A program made the translations under genes and the position numbers. Under the pieces are notes generated by a model. It saw only the letters and a program-made list of their open reading frames with translations. It was not told the DNA's origin and did no database searches. Positions 9,067-16,507 of a stretch of 64,000 bases of DNA are shown piece after piece. Positions within the stretch are counted from its first letter, which is position 1; each line of letters begins with the position of its first letter. Source of the stretch: Bacteroidales bacterium (GTDB taxonomy: Bacteria > Bacteroidota > Bacteroidia > Bacteroidales > UBA932); assembly GCA_017429475.1 (NCBI GenBank), contig JAFROX010000009.1:186001-250000 (forward strand), written 5' to 3'.

Positions 9067-10087
9067 ATCTTTTGATTTCTTTCTCCAGGGAAGCTTCGTT
9101 GGGCGTGGCGTCCGGATGGAATATATCCACGGAGACCTTGCCGGCCGGAGCGCTCCAGTTGCCGATGACTTCACCGTCCTGAAGCACGACGGGCCAGAAG
9201 ATGCCCCTGCTGTTGTGGGCCCTGTGGCTGTGGTCAGGATGGAGTGCCACGTGGCGGCTCTTGTAGCCGATCAGATATTCGTCGTAGGGCGCGAGCAGAT
9301 GCACGCCGCCGCTGCGGAATCCGCGTGTTCGGCTGTCCTGATGAAGGAAGAGATCCATTCCTTTCCAGCGCTCCCGGATGAGTTCTCCGCCGACGGCATC
9401 CATACCCTTGCGGCAATCTCCAATGCCGAGCCCGCTCCACCAGACGAAGTCTTCCAGGGAAGCAGGGCCGTGGCTGCGGAAATACTTGCGGGTCAGCAAC
9501 ACCAGGGCTTCTTCGTGAGGCATCTGCACTGCGCAGGGCAGTTTATCTGCCGTCAGCGCATAACTATTTTTCTGCCGTATGTAATCTCCGCTGCAGAGCA
9601 GACCGGAATATTCAGCCAGCCGTATGTGGTATGACAGCCTGTGGTCTTCCATAGTCAGGCCTCTGTCTGCTACTGCGGATGCCAGATCGCCCTTGAGCGC
9701 TATGCGGTGTTGGGAAAGGTAATCGTAGAATATCTGATGCACGGCGTCCTGCTCTGTCTTCGGTATGCATACCCCGTTGGATTTCATCCAGCCTTGGAGG
9801 CCGCGCATCGCCGAATCACGGCATAGTCCCAGCATCCAGCCCAGGTCCTCTCCCGCCACCAGCTGCCAGGTTGTCCGGAAAAGATGAACGCGTACGATCC
9901 GTCCTTCGTTGAAATCCTTTTCAAAGGCTTTTACCGACGGTCTTCTGGTGCGCATCGTCACGGCCCAGGGCAGCATCCTGTAGTCCTGTGCCTGCATAGC
10001 CCCCATCCAGTCCACCACGTCGTGCGGCGTTTTGAACTGCGGGCTGATGAGCTGCTGGTTCAGGAGTCTGGCCGAAACCGGATTCAT
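9044..10087 (-). CDS. Winged-helix DNA glycosylase-like protein (AlkZ/YcaQ family, HTH_42)
   Basis: A 347-residue member of the HTH_42 winged-helix family, which includes the interstrand-crosslink and alkyl-DNA glycosylases AlkZ/YcaQ. The N-terminal MNPVSARLLNQQLI and WMGAMQAQDYRMLPWAV segments fit the family. MQAQDY contains a Q-x-Q pair at the place where AlkZ carries its catalytic Gln pair (YcaQ-type enzymes have Q-x-D). VHLFRTTWQLVAGED and the C-terminal LAPYDEYLIGYKSR are further family marks. The gene is convergent with recQ and shares 23 nt at the 3' ends. It may protect against genotoxic alkylators, but the substrate is an inference. Confidence 0.8.
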   Translation of the reverse strand: MNPVSARLLNQQLISPQFKTPHDVVDWMGAMQAQDYRMLPWAVTMRTRRPSVKAFEKDFNEGRIVRVHLFRTTWQLVAGEDLGWMLGLCRDSAMRGLQGWMKSNGVCIPKTEQDAVHQIFYDYLSQHRIALKGDLASAVADRGLTMEDHRLSYHIRLAEYSGLLCSGDYIRQKNSYALTADKLPCAVQMPHEEALVLLTRKYFRSHGPASLEDFVWWSGLGIGDCRKGMDAVGGELIRERWKGMDLFLHQDSRTRGFRSGGVHLLAPYDEYLIGYKSRHVALHPDHSHRAHNSRGIFWPVVLQDGEVIGNWSAPAGKVSVDIFHPDATPNEASLEKEIKRFIRARSI

Positions 10088-10095
10088 ATTTAAAG

Positions 10096-10626
10096 CTACA
10101 GATTCAGCAGGAAGCCGACGCGGAAGTCGTTGCTCTGGAGACGGAAGCCCCAGTGGCCGTCGACAACGTCGCCGTAGCGTTCGCTCTCATAACCGATGAA
10201 TCCGACTTGCAGGGTGACTGCATATCTGGCCCCGATCGGAATCACAAGGCCGGGACGGATGCCCACGTCAAAGGAACGGATGAGCCCCTCATTGCCGCTG
10301 CGGCGTGTGAGGCCCAGACGCATGCCAGCCTCGGCTGAAACGCCGAAACGCTGGTAGATATAGTAATAATAGCGGAGGTGAGGAATGATCCCCACTGAGA
10401 AATCAGAATAACCGCTGCCTTCGTAGTAGCCGAAACCGGCCTGGACGCCTGCATAGAGATTGTCGGTCACGCGCCACCCGACCTCGGGATATACCACTAT
10501 GCTGGTGTGGCCGGAGCCGATGGAAACTCCGAAATCCCCGCCGAGGTATGCCGGAATCTTCCGTTCCTGTGCGAGAGCGGAAAAGCCGACAAGAAGGAAT
10601 GCCAGAATCAGGAAAAACCTTTTCAT
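10096..10626 (-). CDS. Outer-membrane beta-barrel protein (hypothetical)
   Basis: A 176-residue secreted protein with a signal peptide ending ALAQ (residues 1-19). Alternating aromatic strands follow (GWRVTDNLYAGVQAGFGYY, FSVGIIPHLRYYYYIYQRFGVSAEAGMRLGL) and the protein closes in FRVGFLLNL, the usual C-terminal beta strand. This is consistent with a small eight-stranded porin-like barrel. The start at 10626 (MKRFFLIL) gives a clean signal peptide. It follows the DUF3467 gene by 5 nt. No specific function can be assigned. Confidence 0.8.
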   Translation of the reverse strand: MKRFFLILAFLLVGFSALAQERKIPAYLGGDFGVSIGSGHTSIVVYPEVGWRVTDNLYAGVQAGFGYYEGSGYSDFSVGIIPHLRYYYYIYQRFGVSAEAGMRLGLTRRSGNEGLIRSFDVGIRPGLVIPIGARYAVTLQVGFIGYESERYGDVVDGHWGFRLQSNDFRVGFLLNL

Positions 10627-10631
10627 AATCG

Positions 10632-10937
10632 CTATGCCTCGCCGGTGAATCCCAGAGGAGGAACTACGGGAGCAGGCTGGGCGGGAAGCTTGATCTCGCC
10701 GTTTTCGCGCTCGTACTTGCCTATGTTTTCCTGGAGAGCCTTGAGAAGCCTCTTGGCGTGCTCGGGAGCCATAATCACGCGGCTGACGACCTTCGGCTTG
10801 GGAACTCCGGGCATCATCTGCACGAAATCCATTACGAACTCGCTGTGCGAATGGGTGATGATGGCAAGGTTGGTATAGATGCCCTGGGCTATCTCGGGGC
10901 GAAGCTCGATATTGAGTTCTTTCTTGGGAGCGTCCAT
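10632..10937 (-). CDS. DUF3467 domain protein
   Basis: A 101-residue cytoplasmic protein matching the DUF3467 family. It has the charged start MDAPKKELNIELRPEIAQGIYTNLA, then HSHSEFVMDFVQMMPG and VVSRVIMAPEHAKRLLKALQENI. In Bacteroidota this family often lies near rny, as here (9 nt downstream of it). Function is unknown. Co-transcription with rny and the downstream barrel gene is likely from the spacing. Confidence 0.85.
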   Translation of the reverse strand: MDAPKKELNIELRPEIAQGIYTNLAIITHSHSEFVMDFVQMMPGVPKPKVVSRVIMAPEHAKRLLKALQENIGKYERENGEIKLPAQPAPVVPPLGFTGEA

Positions 10938-10946
10938 AGTATTTCG

Positions 10947-12485
10947 TTATTTGGCGATGGCGACTGAACGCGTCTCGCGGATTACAGTAATATTGACCTG
11001 TCCGGGATATACCATCTCTTCCTGGATCTTCTTGGCGATTGATGCAGAAAGTTCTTCGCACTGGGCGTCTGACACCTGCTCCGCACCTACGATCACGCGC
11101 AGCTCACGGCCGGCCTGGATTGCGTAGGTCTTGGTGACTCCGGGATGAGAGAGGGCGATGCCTTCCATTTCCTTGAGTCTCTTGATATAGGACTCGATCA
11201 CTTCGCGGCGGGCACCGGGACGTGCGCCGGAAATGGCGTCACCCACCATAACGATCGGAGCGATGAGAGAAGTCATCTCCACCTCTTCGTGGTGGGCTCC
11301 GATGGCGTTGCAGATCTCGGGTTTCTCCTTGAACTTCTCGGCCAGCTTCATTCCCATAAGGGCGTGCGGCAGTTCAGGCTCGTCTTCGCAGACCTTGCCG
11401 ATATCGTGGAGCAGACCTGCCCTCTTGGCAGCCTTGACGTTCAGGCCGAGCTCGGCGGCCATAGTGGCGCAGAGATTGGCAACCTCACGCGAGTGCTGCA
11501 GAAGGTTCTGGCCATAAGAACTGCGGTATTTCATACGGCCGATGAGACGGACGAGCTCGCTGTTCAGTCCGTGGACTCCGAGGTCGATGCAGGTGCGTTT
11601 ACCTGTTTCGAGAATCTCTTCCTCCAGCTGTTTCTGGACCTTCGCAACGACTTCCTCGATACGTGCGGGATGGATACGGCCGTCGGTCACCAGCTGGTGA
11701 AGAGCCAGACGTGCCACCTCGCGGCGGACGGGGTCGAAGGCTGAAATCAGGATGGCCTCGGGTGTGTCGTCTACCACCAGCTCGACGCCGGTCGCGGCTT
11801 CGAGGGCTCGGATGTTACGGCCTTCACGGCCGATGATGCGGCCTTTGATTTCGTCGCTTTCAATGTTAAAGACGGTGACTGCATTCTCGATGGCAGTCTC
11901 GGGAGCGGTACGCTGGATGGTGTTGATAACGATGCGCTTGGCCTCCTTGCTGGCAGTAAGCCTTGCCTCGTCCATAACCTCGTTGATGTAAGTCTGGGCC
12001 TCGGATTTGGCTTCGGCCTTCATAGTCTCGACGAGCTGGGCCTTGGCTTCCTCAGCGGTCATACGGGCCATCTCCTCGAGCTTGACTATGGCCTCGCCGC
12101 GGAGCTTGTCGTATTCTTCTGCCTTCTTGCTGACGATTTCCATCTGGACCTTCAGGTTCTCCTTGATGGTCTCGTTCTCTTTCTGCTTGCGGCCGAGCTC
12201 ACTGCTCTGCTGGTTGAGAGCCATTTCTCGCTGCTTGAGCTTGCTCTCTGCCTGCTGTATCTGCAGGTTCTTTTCGTTTATGAAAGTTTCGTGCTCACTC
12301 TTGAGCTGCATGAACTTTTCCTTGGCCTGGAATATCTTGTCTTTCTTGATGGCCTCTCCCTTGGCTTCTGCCTCGCGGATGATCTGGTCACCTCGGTTCT
12401 TGAGAATGATCCTGCTTATGAAAATGTACAGGAGGATGCCGATGGCGGCGGCCAGAATGGCGGTTATAATGATTGTAGCGGTCAT
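10947..12485 (-). CDS. rny: Ribonuclease Y
   Basis: A 512-residue membrane-anchored endoribonuclease initiating mRNA decay. Architecture: N-terminal transmembrane helix (residues 3-25), long coiled coil (about 30-200), a KH domain ([28 protein letters not shown]), and an HD domain with [12 protein letters not shown], then [11 protein letters not shown]. Full length for the family. Upstream lies the candidate 6S RNA and zapA; downstream, DUF3467 and a barrel protein. The zapA-rny order is common in Bacteroidota. Confidence 0.97.
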   Translation of the reverse strand: MTATIIITAILAAAIGILLYIFISRIILKNRGDQIIREAEAKGEAIKKDKIFQAKEKFMQLKSEHETFINEKNLQIQQAESKLKQREMALNQQSSELGRKQKENETIKENLKVQMEIVSKKAEEYDKLRGEAIVKLEEMARMTAEEAKAQLVETMKAEAKSEAQTYINEVMDEARLTASKEAKRIVINTIQRTAPETAIENAVTVFNIESDEIKGRIIGREGRNIRALEAATGVELVVDDTPEAILISAFDPVRREVARLALHQLVTDGRIHPARIEEVVAKVQKQLEEEILETGKRTCIDLGVHGLNSELVRLIGRMKYRSSYGQNLLQHSREVANLCATMAAELGLNVKAAKRAGLLHDIGKVCEDEPELPHALMGMKLAEKFKEKPEICNAIGAHHEEVEMTSLIAPIVMVGDAISGARPGARREVIESYIKRLKEMEGIALSHPGVTKTYAIQAGRELRVIVGAEQVSDAQCEELSASIAKKIQEEMVYPGQVNITVIRETRSVAIAK

Positions 12486-12581
12486 TTGGCGAATATAATT
12501 TTAGTTTAAAAGTACACTCAAATGACAACCGGTCGTATGGCTTTTGAAAAAAAGCCGTTAGTAGTGCTGGATTAAGACCGA

Positions 12582-12728
12582 AAATCTTAAAAAAATTAAG
12601 ATTTGAGCTCCGGATTATGCGCCGCAAACTTCCTCCGTCCCGCGATTGGAATCCCCCGAAGGGTAACCTAGGCCTGTTTTTGGCTTCCGAGTTGACTCGT
12701 TTAATTAAAAAATGTTGATTTTGGCAAA
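12582..12728 (-). ncRNA. ssrS: Candidate 6S RNA between zapA and rny
   Basis: The 253-nt gap has no ORF but is highly structured on the minus strand. Reading from about 12728: a 5' portion with ACTCGGAAGCC, an apical hairpin closed by CCC-TTCG-GGG, then GCGGCGCATAATCCGGAGCTC-like sequence that pairs back to the 5' part. It closely resembles the 3' half of E. coli 6S (GCGGCGGCAUCUCGGAGA). An A/T-rich hairpin (AAATCTTAA/TTAAGATTT, 12582-12604) follows. Position directly downstream of zapA is the same as ssrS in enterobacteria. A TAGTTTTG -7 motif overlaps the zapA stop (12733-12740). A wider 10-bp pairing (12738-12747 with 12553-12562, followed by a T-run) could instead define the ends. 6S would bind RNA polymerase holoenzyme in stationary phase. 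Confidence 0.55.
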
Positions 12729-12738
12729 GTTTGCAAAA

Positions 12739-13026
12739 CTAACGGCTAGAAATGTATTTCTCCAATTTCGTATCCAGATCATGCAGTTGCCGCATCACGT
12801 CGCCCATCTCGTCCTTGTTTTCAAATGAGATAAGGCTCAGCGTGGTATCCAACAACACAATGCTCAATATATCCTGCATGTCCTTGTTTTCATATCTCTG
12901 AAGATAAGACGTCACCTTGGTCTCGATCTTCTTTGCCGCAGCACGTACCTTGGACTCGTTCTCAGGTGCTACCTGAAACTTGTAGTTCCTCCCGCCTATG
13001 ATAATATTTATTGTCTGTTTCTCCAT
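12739..13026 (-). CDS. zapA: Cell division protein ZapA
   Basis: A 95-residue FtsZ-ring stabiliser. The N-terminal globular domain (MEKQTINIIIGGRNYKFQVAPENESKVRAAA) is followed by a C-terminal coiled coil (DMQDILSIVLLDTTLSLISFENKDEMGDVMRQLHDLDTKLEKYI), as in the family. The start at 13026 is preferred to an ATG nine codons upstream, which would overlap the preceding gene by 25 nt. It follows that coiled-coil gene by 2 nt. The stop codon coincides with a putative 6S promoter motif. Confidence 0.9.
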   Translation of the reverse strand: MEKQTINIIIGGRNYKFQVAPENESKVRAAAKKIETKVTSYLQRYENKDMQDILSIVLLDTTLSLISFENKDEMGDVMRQLHDLDTKLEKYISSR

Positions 13027-13028
13027 CG

Positions 13029-13334
13029 TCACATATTCAGCATTGCTATGCAATTGTCTATCTCCTGTATTATCTTCTCCACACTCCTCTTCGCACGCGC
13101 ACGGTCGTTGGCTGAGATGTTGAAAGCATCGACCAGTTGTAAGTTCTTGTTCTTTAGTTTAAGTTGATCTATCTGTGTTTTTAATTCTTCAATGGTTGTA
13201 TTTCTTGCAAGGAGCTTGTCCTGATAGCTTTCAAGCGTGGCCTCAAGGCGCTGGTTTTCCGCCTTGCAGGCTTCATACATCGAAATCAGAGTCTCTATTT
13301 TCGAGTTAAGTCCTTCGATAAGCGCTTGTTCCAT
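13029..13334 (-). CDS. Coiled-coil protein upstream of zapA
   Basis: A 101-residue protein that is almost entirely predicted coiled coil: heptad-rich LNSKIETLISMYEACKAENQRLEATLESYQDKLLARNTTIEELKTQIDQLK. It has no signal peptide or membrane segment. Immediately upstream of zapA, with a 2-nt gap, it is plausibly a ZapB-like division partner (inference from position and structure only). No sequence family is recognised with certainty. Confidence 0.75.
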   Translation of the reverse strand: MEQALIEGLNSKIETLISMYEACKAENQRLEATLESYQDKLLARNTTIEELKTQIDQLKLKNKNLQLVDAFNISANDRARAKRSVEKIIQEIDNCIAMLNM

Positions 13335-13374
13335 AGGATTACCTCCAGTATGTTCTTGGCAAATTTAGTAATTA

Positions 13375-14964
13375 TTATTCTACAAAGCACCAATTATTTC
13401 TGATTTCCGGAGTCAGCGTCCCTTCGGCCTCGATCTGCCTGAAGATCAAATCCCGGATATCGTCGTAAATGTCCACGACATAGGCGCTCTCGTCAGAGGT
13501 GTCGACACCCGCGCCGTCGGAAAGCAGGCTGCCGCCACCCATCGCCCTGTACGAAGTAAGGGCCACCGTGTACTCGGCATTCAGGTCGAAAGGTTCGCCG
13601 TTCTCAAGGGATACGATCTGCACCCTCTCCCCTTTCGGAGCGTTCCTGTGCACCCTGTAGTTGATGCCGGCAGCAGAATCGAAATTGTAGGTAGGGCCTC
13701 GGCGGTTGACCCAGTTGTCATAGACAAGTTCCAGATAATCCTTTATCTGCCGTCCGCTCAGTTTGATCTTGTACAGCGAATTCTCGAAGGGATAGACGGC
13801 GAACAGGTCGTTGAAGAGCAGGTCTCCGCTCTTGATGACTCCAGTGCGGCCGAGCGGTGCGGCGAATGATATCTGTGCACCGGACACGTCGAGCTGCACC
13901 TGGTGAAGCAGGCTGACATAGGGATTGGGGCCGTCGAACACGTCGTTGAGGTCTATGTCGGCGGTCAGGGTGCCGACCTTGCGGTTGGTGAATGCCTTGA
14001 CCTTCTCGAAATCATCGGCGAACTGAGCATCGTAGGCTGCGTCCCTCGGCTTGCCTGCCATAGGGATAAGGTCGCAGCTGATGAAGCGGTCCACAAGCTT
14101 GCCTCGCTGGTAGCTGAGCACGATTTCGCAATGGGCTACGTTCCTGGTCCTGTCGGCGGAATTCATCAGCATAGTCTGCTGGTGGAAGTTGGCAGGCTCT
14201 TCGACAGCGGGAGAATGGTCGTGGCCTGCAATGACCAGGTCCACGCCCTGCAGGTTCTCTGCAAGCCATAGCGAGGGGTTCTCGATGTCGTCAGGTTTTC
14301 CGGTGCCCGTTCCGGCGTGTATCGAGAGGATCACCACGTCGGGCTTCTCCTTGGCCCTTACCCTGTCGACAAGGTCCTGGGTGAAACCGGCGGCTTCCCT
14401 GAACTCGATGCCACTGTACTTATCTTCTGGCAGCCAGCTGCTGATGCGCGGGGTAACCATTCCGATTATGGCCACCTTCAGCCCTCCTCTCTTCAAGACG
14501 GTATATTCCTGGAAATAGGGTTTGCCGCTTTTTTCATCTATTGCATTTGCTGCCAGGAACGGCATCTTGTATTCCTTTTTCAGGCGGTCGTACACCGGAT
14601 GGCCAGGCTCTATGTCGTGATTGCCGACCACCACCGCGTCGAATTTCATATAATCGGTGATTCTGGCGTAAAGGTGCGGCACGTCGGTTTCAATGTAGTT
14701 GTAGTAGTAGGCCGCGTTGTCACCCTGGAGGTTGTCGCCGTTGTCGATGAGGATAAGGTCGGGGTTCTCCTTGCGCATCTCCTTGATGTAGGCCGACACG
14801 TTGGAGAGTGAAGCCTGGTCGTCGCCTCCGGTGTAGCTTTCGCTGAAATAGCGGCCGTGAACGTCGGAAACGGCATATATGTCAAGGGTGTATTCTCCGT
14901 TCTTCTTGCAGGAGCAGGCCATCGTCAGTATGGCCAGCGCTGCTATGAGTATCTTCTTCATCAT
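13375..14964 (-). CDS. 5'-nucleotidase / UDP-sugar hydrolase family lipoprotein (UshA-like)
   Basis: A 529-residue periplasmic metallophosphoesterase. The N-terminus MMKKILIAALAILTMACSC is a lipoprotein signal with lipobox Cys at about residue 17. The catalytic domain carries the dinuclear metal ladder SDVHGRY, DNGDNLQG, GNHDIE and GHDHS. The C-terminal 5'-nucleotidase domain includes GDLLFNDLFAVYPFEN and the substrate-binding NFDSAAGINY-type loop. It likely dephosphorylates extracellular nucleotides to feed nucleoside uptake. It overlaps the downstream omega-amidase stop region by 4 nt; the order is amidase first, then nucleotidase. Confidence 0.9.
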   Translation of the reverse strand: MMKKILIAALAILTMACSCKKNGEYTLDIYAVSDVHGRYFSESYTGGDDQASLSNVSAYIKEMRKENPDLILIDNGDNLQGDNAAYYYNYIETDVPHLYARITDYMKFDAVVVGNHDIEPGHPVYDRLKKEYKMPFLAANAIDEKSGKPYFQEYTVLKRGGLKVAIIGMVTPRISSWLPEDKYSGIEFREAAGFTQDLVDRVRAKEKPDVVILSIHAGTGTGKPDDIENPSLWLAENLQGVDLVIAGHDHSPAVEEPANFHQQTMLMNSADRTRNVAHCEIVLSYQRGKLVDRFISCDLIPMAGKPRDAAYDAQFADDFEKVKAFTNRKVGTLTADIDLNDVFDGPNPYVSLLHQVQLDVSGAQISFAAPLGRTGVIKSGDLLFNDLFAVYPFENSLYKIKLSGRQIKDYLELVYDNWVNRRGPTYNFDSAAGINYRVHRNAPKGERVQIVSLENGEPFDLNAEYTVALTSYRAMGGGSLLSDGAGVDTSDESAYVVDIYDDIRDLIFRQIEAEGTLTPEIRNNWCFVE

Positions 14965-15743
14965 AGTTCTATCGTGAATTTGTCATTGTCCTTCCAAATG
15001 GGGAAACTCTCCCTGTATTCCAAGAGAGGCTCCTTCTCTATTTCAGCCGACACGAAACTGCGGCCTTCAATTACTTCTTCCCTGCCGACGGCCGTTCCGC
15101 CAAAGTCCCAGACATTGGAGCTGCCGTCGTACTTGCAGTGCGGATCGCGGCCTGTGCGGTTGCAGAAAGCCGTATAACAAAGATTTTCGATGGCCCTCGA
15201 AGCAGCCATTCTAGTCGCATATATACTCCTTGAAGCAGGCCAGGACGCCACGGTGAGCATCAGGTCGTAGCCGTTGCCTACGTTGCGCATCCACACCGGG
15301 AAACGGAGGTCGTAGCAAACGGTCAGGGCGATGTTCCACCCGCGGTAGTTCAGCACGGTCTTTCCCTTGCCGCAGCTTATCACCTTGTCTTCGCCTGAAT
15401 AAGAAAAAGCGTGGCGCTTGTCGTATTGGAAGACCTCTCCCTTCTCAGTGACGAAATAGAAACGGTTGAAGAACCGTTCGCCTTCCTTTACGATGGCGGA
15501 GCCGGCTATGGCACAGCCCAGATCCGATGCCTTGGCCTTCATAGCCTCGAGAGTCGACCCGCCGACGGCAGGTTCTGCATAATCCAGGTTGAAGGTGTAT
15601 GCGGCGTTGAAACACTCGGGAAAGACGAAGATGTCAGGAGCGCCGAGCGCGGCCGCAAAGCTGTCGACGGCTTCGCCGAAGGCCTTCATATTGTACTGAG
15701 GGTCTTCCCAGCGGGAATCCAACTGACATAATGCAAGTTTCAT
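14961..15743 (-). CDS. Omega-amidase, nitrilase superfamily (YafV-like)
   Basis: A 260-residue carbon-nitrogen hydrolase. The Glu-Lys-Cys triad is visible: Glu43 in FPECFNAAY, Lys109 in YDKRHAFSYSGEDK and Cys143 in TVCYDLRFPVWMRN. The HAFSYSGE segment is characteristic of YafV/omega-amidase enzymes, which hydrolyse alpha-ketoglutaramate and alpha-ketosuccinamate, products of glutamine-dependent transamination, including the last step of methionine salvage. Its stop overlaps the start of the nucleotidase gene by 4 nt. The functional assignment is strong at subfamily level. Confidence 0.9.
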   Translation of the reverse strand: MKLALCQLDSRWEDPQYNMKAFGEAVDSFAAALGAPDIFVFPECFNAAYTFNLDYAEPAVGGSTLEAMKAKASDLGCAIAGSAIVKEGERFFNRFYFVTEKGEVFQYDKRHAFSYSGEDKVISCGKGKTVLNYRGWNIALTVCYDLRFPVWMRNVGNGYDLMLTVASWPASRSIYATRMAASRAIENLCYTAFCNRTGRDPHCKYDGSSNVWDFGGTAVGREEVIEGRSFVSAEIEKEPLLEYRESFPIWKDNDKFTIEL

Positions 15744-15767
15744 CGTTTGATCTCAAGTGTCGCTAAG

Positions 15768-15806
15768 ATACAAAAAAAGACGGCTGCAAGAGCCGTCTTC
15801 TTTATG
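15768..15806 (-). terminator. Terminator after rpmB-rpmG-DUF4295
   Basis: Hairpin GACGGCT/AGCCGTC followed on the minus strand by a run of seven T, 15 nt after the DUF4295 stop. Confidence 0.9.
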
Positions 15807-15820
15807 ATAGTCAGGAAAAA

Positions 15821-15979
15821 TTATTTCTTTGCGAAAAATTCTTTAACCTTGTCTGTGGGAACGAGATCCTCGTCAAAAGCATAAGCACCGGTGCGCTCTG
15901 ATTTGACCATACGGATGCACTTAACTACATTTTTCTGGGTTTTGTCACCACGGAAACCTGCAACTGCTTTCTTTGCCAT
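15821..15979 (-). CDS. DUF4295 family ribosome-associated protein (bL38-like)
   Basis: A 52-residue basic protein starting MAKKAVAGFRGDKTQKNV and ending KVKEFFAKK. DUF4295 is restricted to Bacteroidota. I recall that a protein of this family was seen as an extra large-subunit protein (named bL38) in a Flavobacterium ribosome structure; that identity is from memory. It is the third gene of rpmB-rpmG-DUF4295, 19 nt after rpmG, and is followed by a strong terminator. The placement supports a ribosomal role. Confidence 0.9.
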   Translation of the reverse strand: MAKKAVAGFRGDKTQKNVVKCIRMVKSERTGAYAFDEDLVPTDKVKEFFAKK

Positions 15980-15998
15980 AATTCTTGGTCTTTAAAAA

Positions 15999-16181
15999 TT
16001 ATTTAATCTCGCGATGGAGGGTTACCTTCCTCAGATAAGGATTGTATTTCTTGCGCTCCAGACGCTCTGTAGTGTTCTTTTTGTTCTTGGTGGTTACGTA
16101 TCTTGAGATACCCGGAACACCGCTTTCTTTCTGCTCGGTGCATTCCAGAATAACCTGTACCCTGTTACCTTTCTTTGCCAT
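15999..16181 (-). CDS. rpmG: 50S ribosomal protein L33 (bL33)
   Basis: A 60-residue protein, [17 protein letters not shown]... to ...[12 protein letters not shown]. It has typical bL33 sequence, including [19 protein letters not shown]. It lacks the four-Cys zinc ribbon (a C-minus paralogue, single Cys). Second gene of the rpmB-rpmG-DUF4295 operon, 12 nt after rpmB. Confidence 0.97.
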   Translation of the reverse strand: MAKKGNRVQVILECTEQKESGVPGISRYVTTKNKKNTTERLERKKYNPYLRKVTLHREIK

Positions 16182-16193
16182 AGCCGTGTGATA

Positions 16194-16436
16194 TTAAACG
16201 ATGTCGATTAAACCTTTTTCCTGTGAACGTTTAAGGGTTGCAGCGAGACCGTTCTTGTAGATGGTCTTCATACCGTTGCAAGACACCTTAAGAGTGACGA
16301 ACCTCTTCTCCTCTTCCAACCAGAACTTCTTGGTTTTCAGGTTAGGAGCGAATTCGCGTTTTACACGCCTTCTTGAATGGGAAACGTGGTTTCCTATCAT
16401 TCTGGACTTTCCTGTAACTTGACAAACTCGTGACAT
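16194..16436 (-). CDS. rpmB: 50S ribosomal protein L28 (bL28)
   Basis: An 80-residue protein, MSRVCQVTGKSRMIGNHVSHSRRRVKREFAPN..., the standard bL28 signature with conserved NHVSHS and RRRVKR. First gene of the operon. The 71-nt gap to lepB contains a minus-strand GATATTTGC, one mismatch from the -7 consensus, so it may have its own promoter as well as read-through from lepB. Confidence 0.97.
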   Translation of the reverse strand: MSRVCQVTGKSRMIGNHVSHSRRRVKREFAPNLKTKKFWLEEEKRFVTLKVSCNGMKTIYKNGLAATLKRSQEKGLIDIV

Positions 16437-16507
16437 AGTATACTATTTTTATATATTATCTGCTTTTGGGGGCTGCAAATATCAAGAATTATTTTTTAAT
16501 ACGCAAA

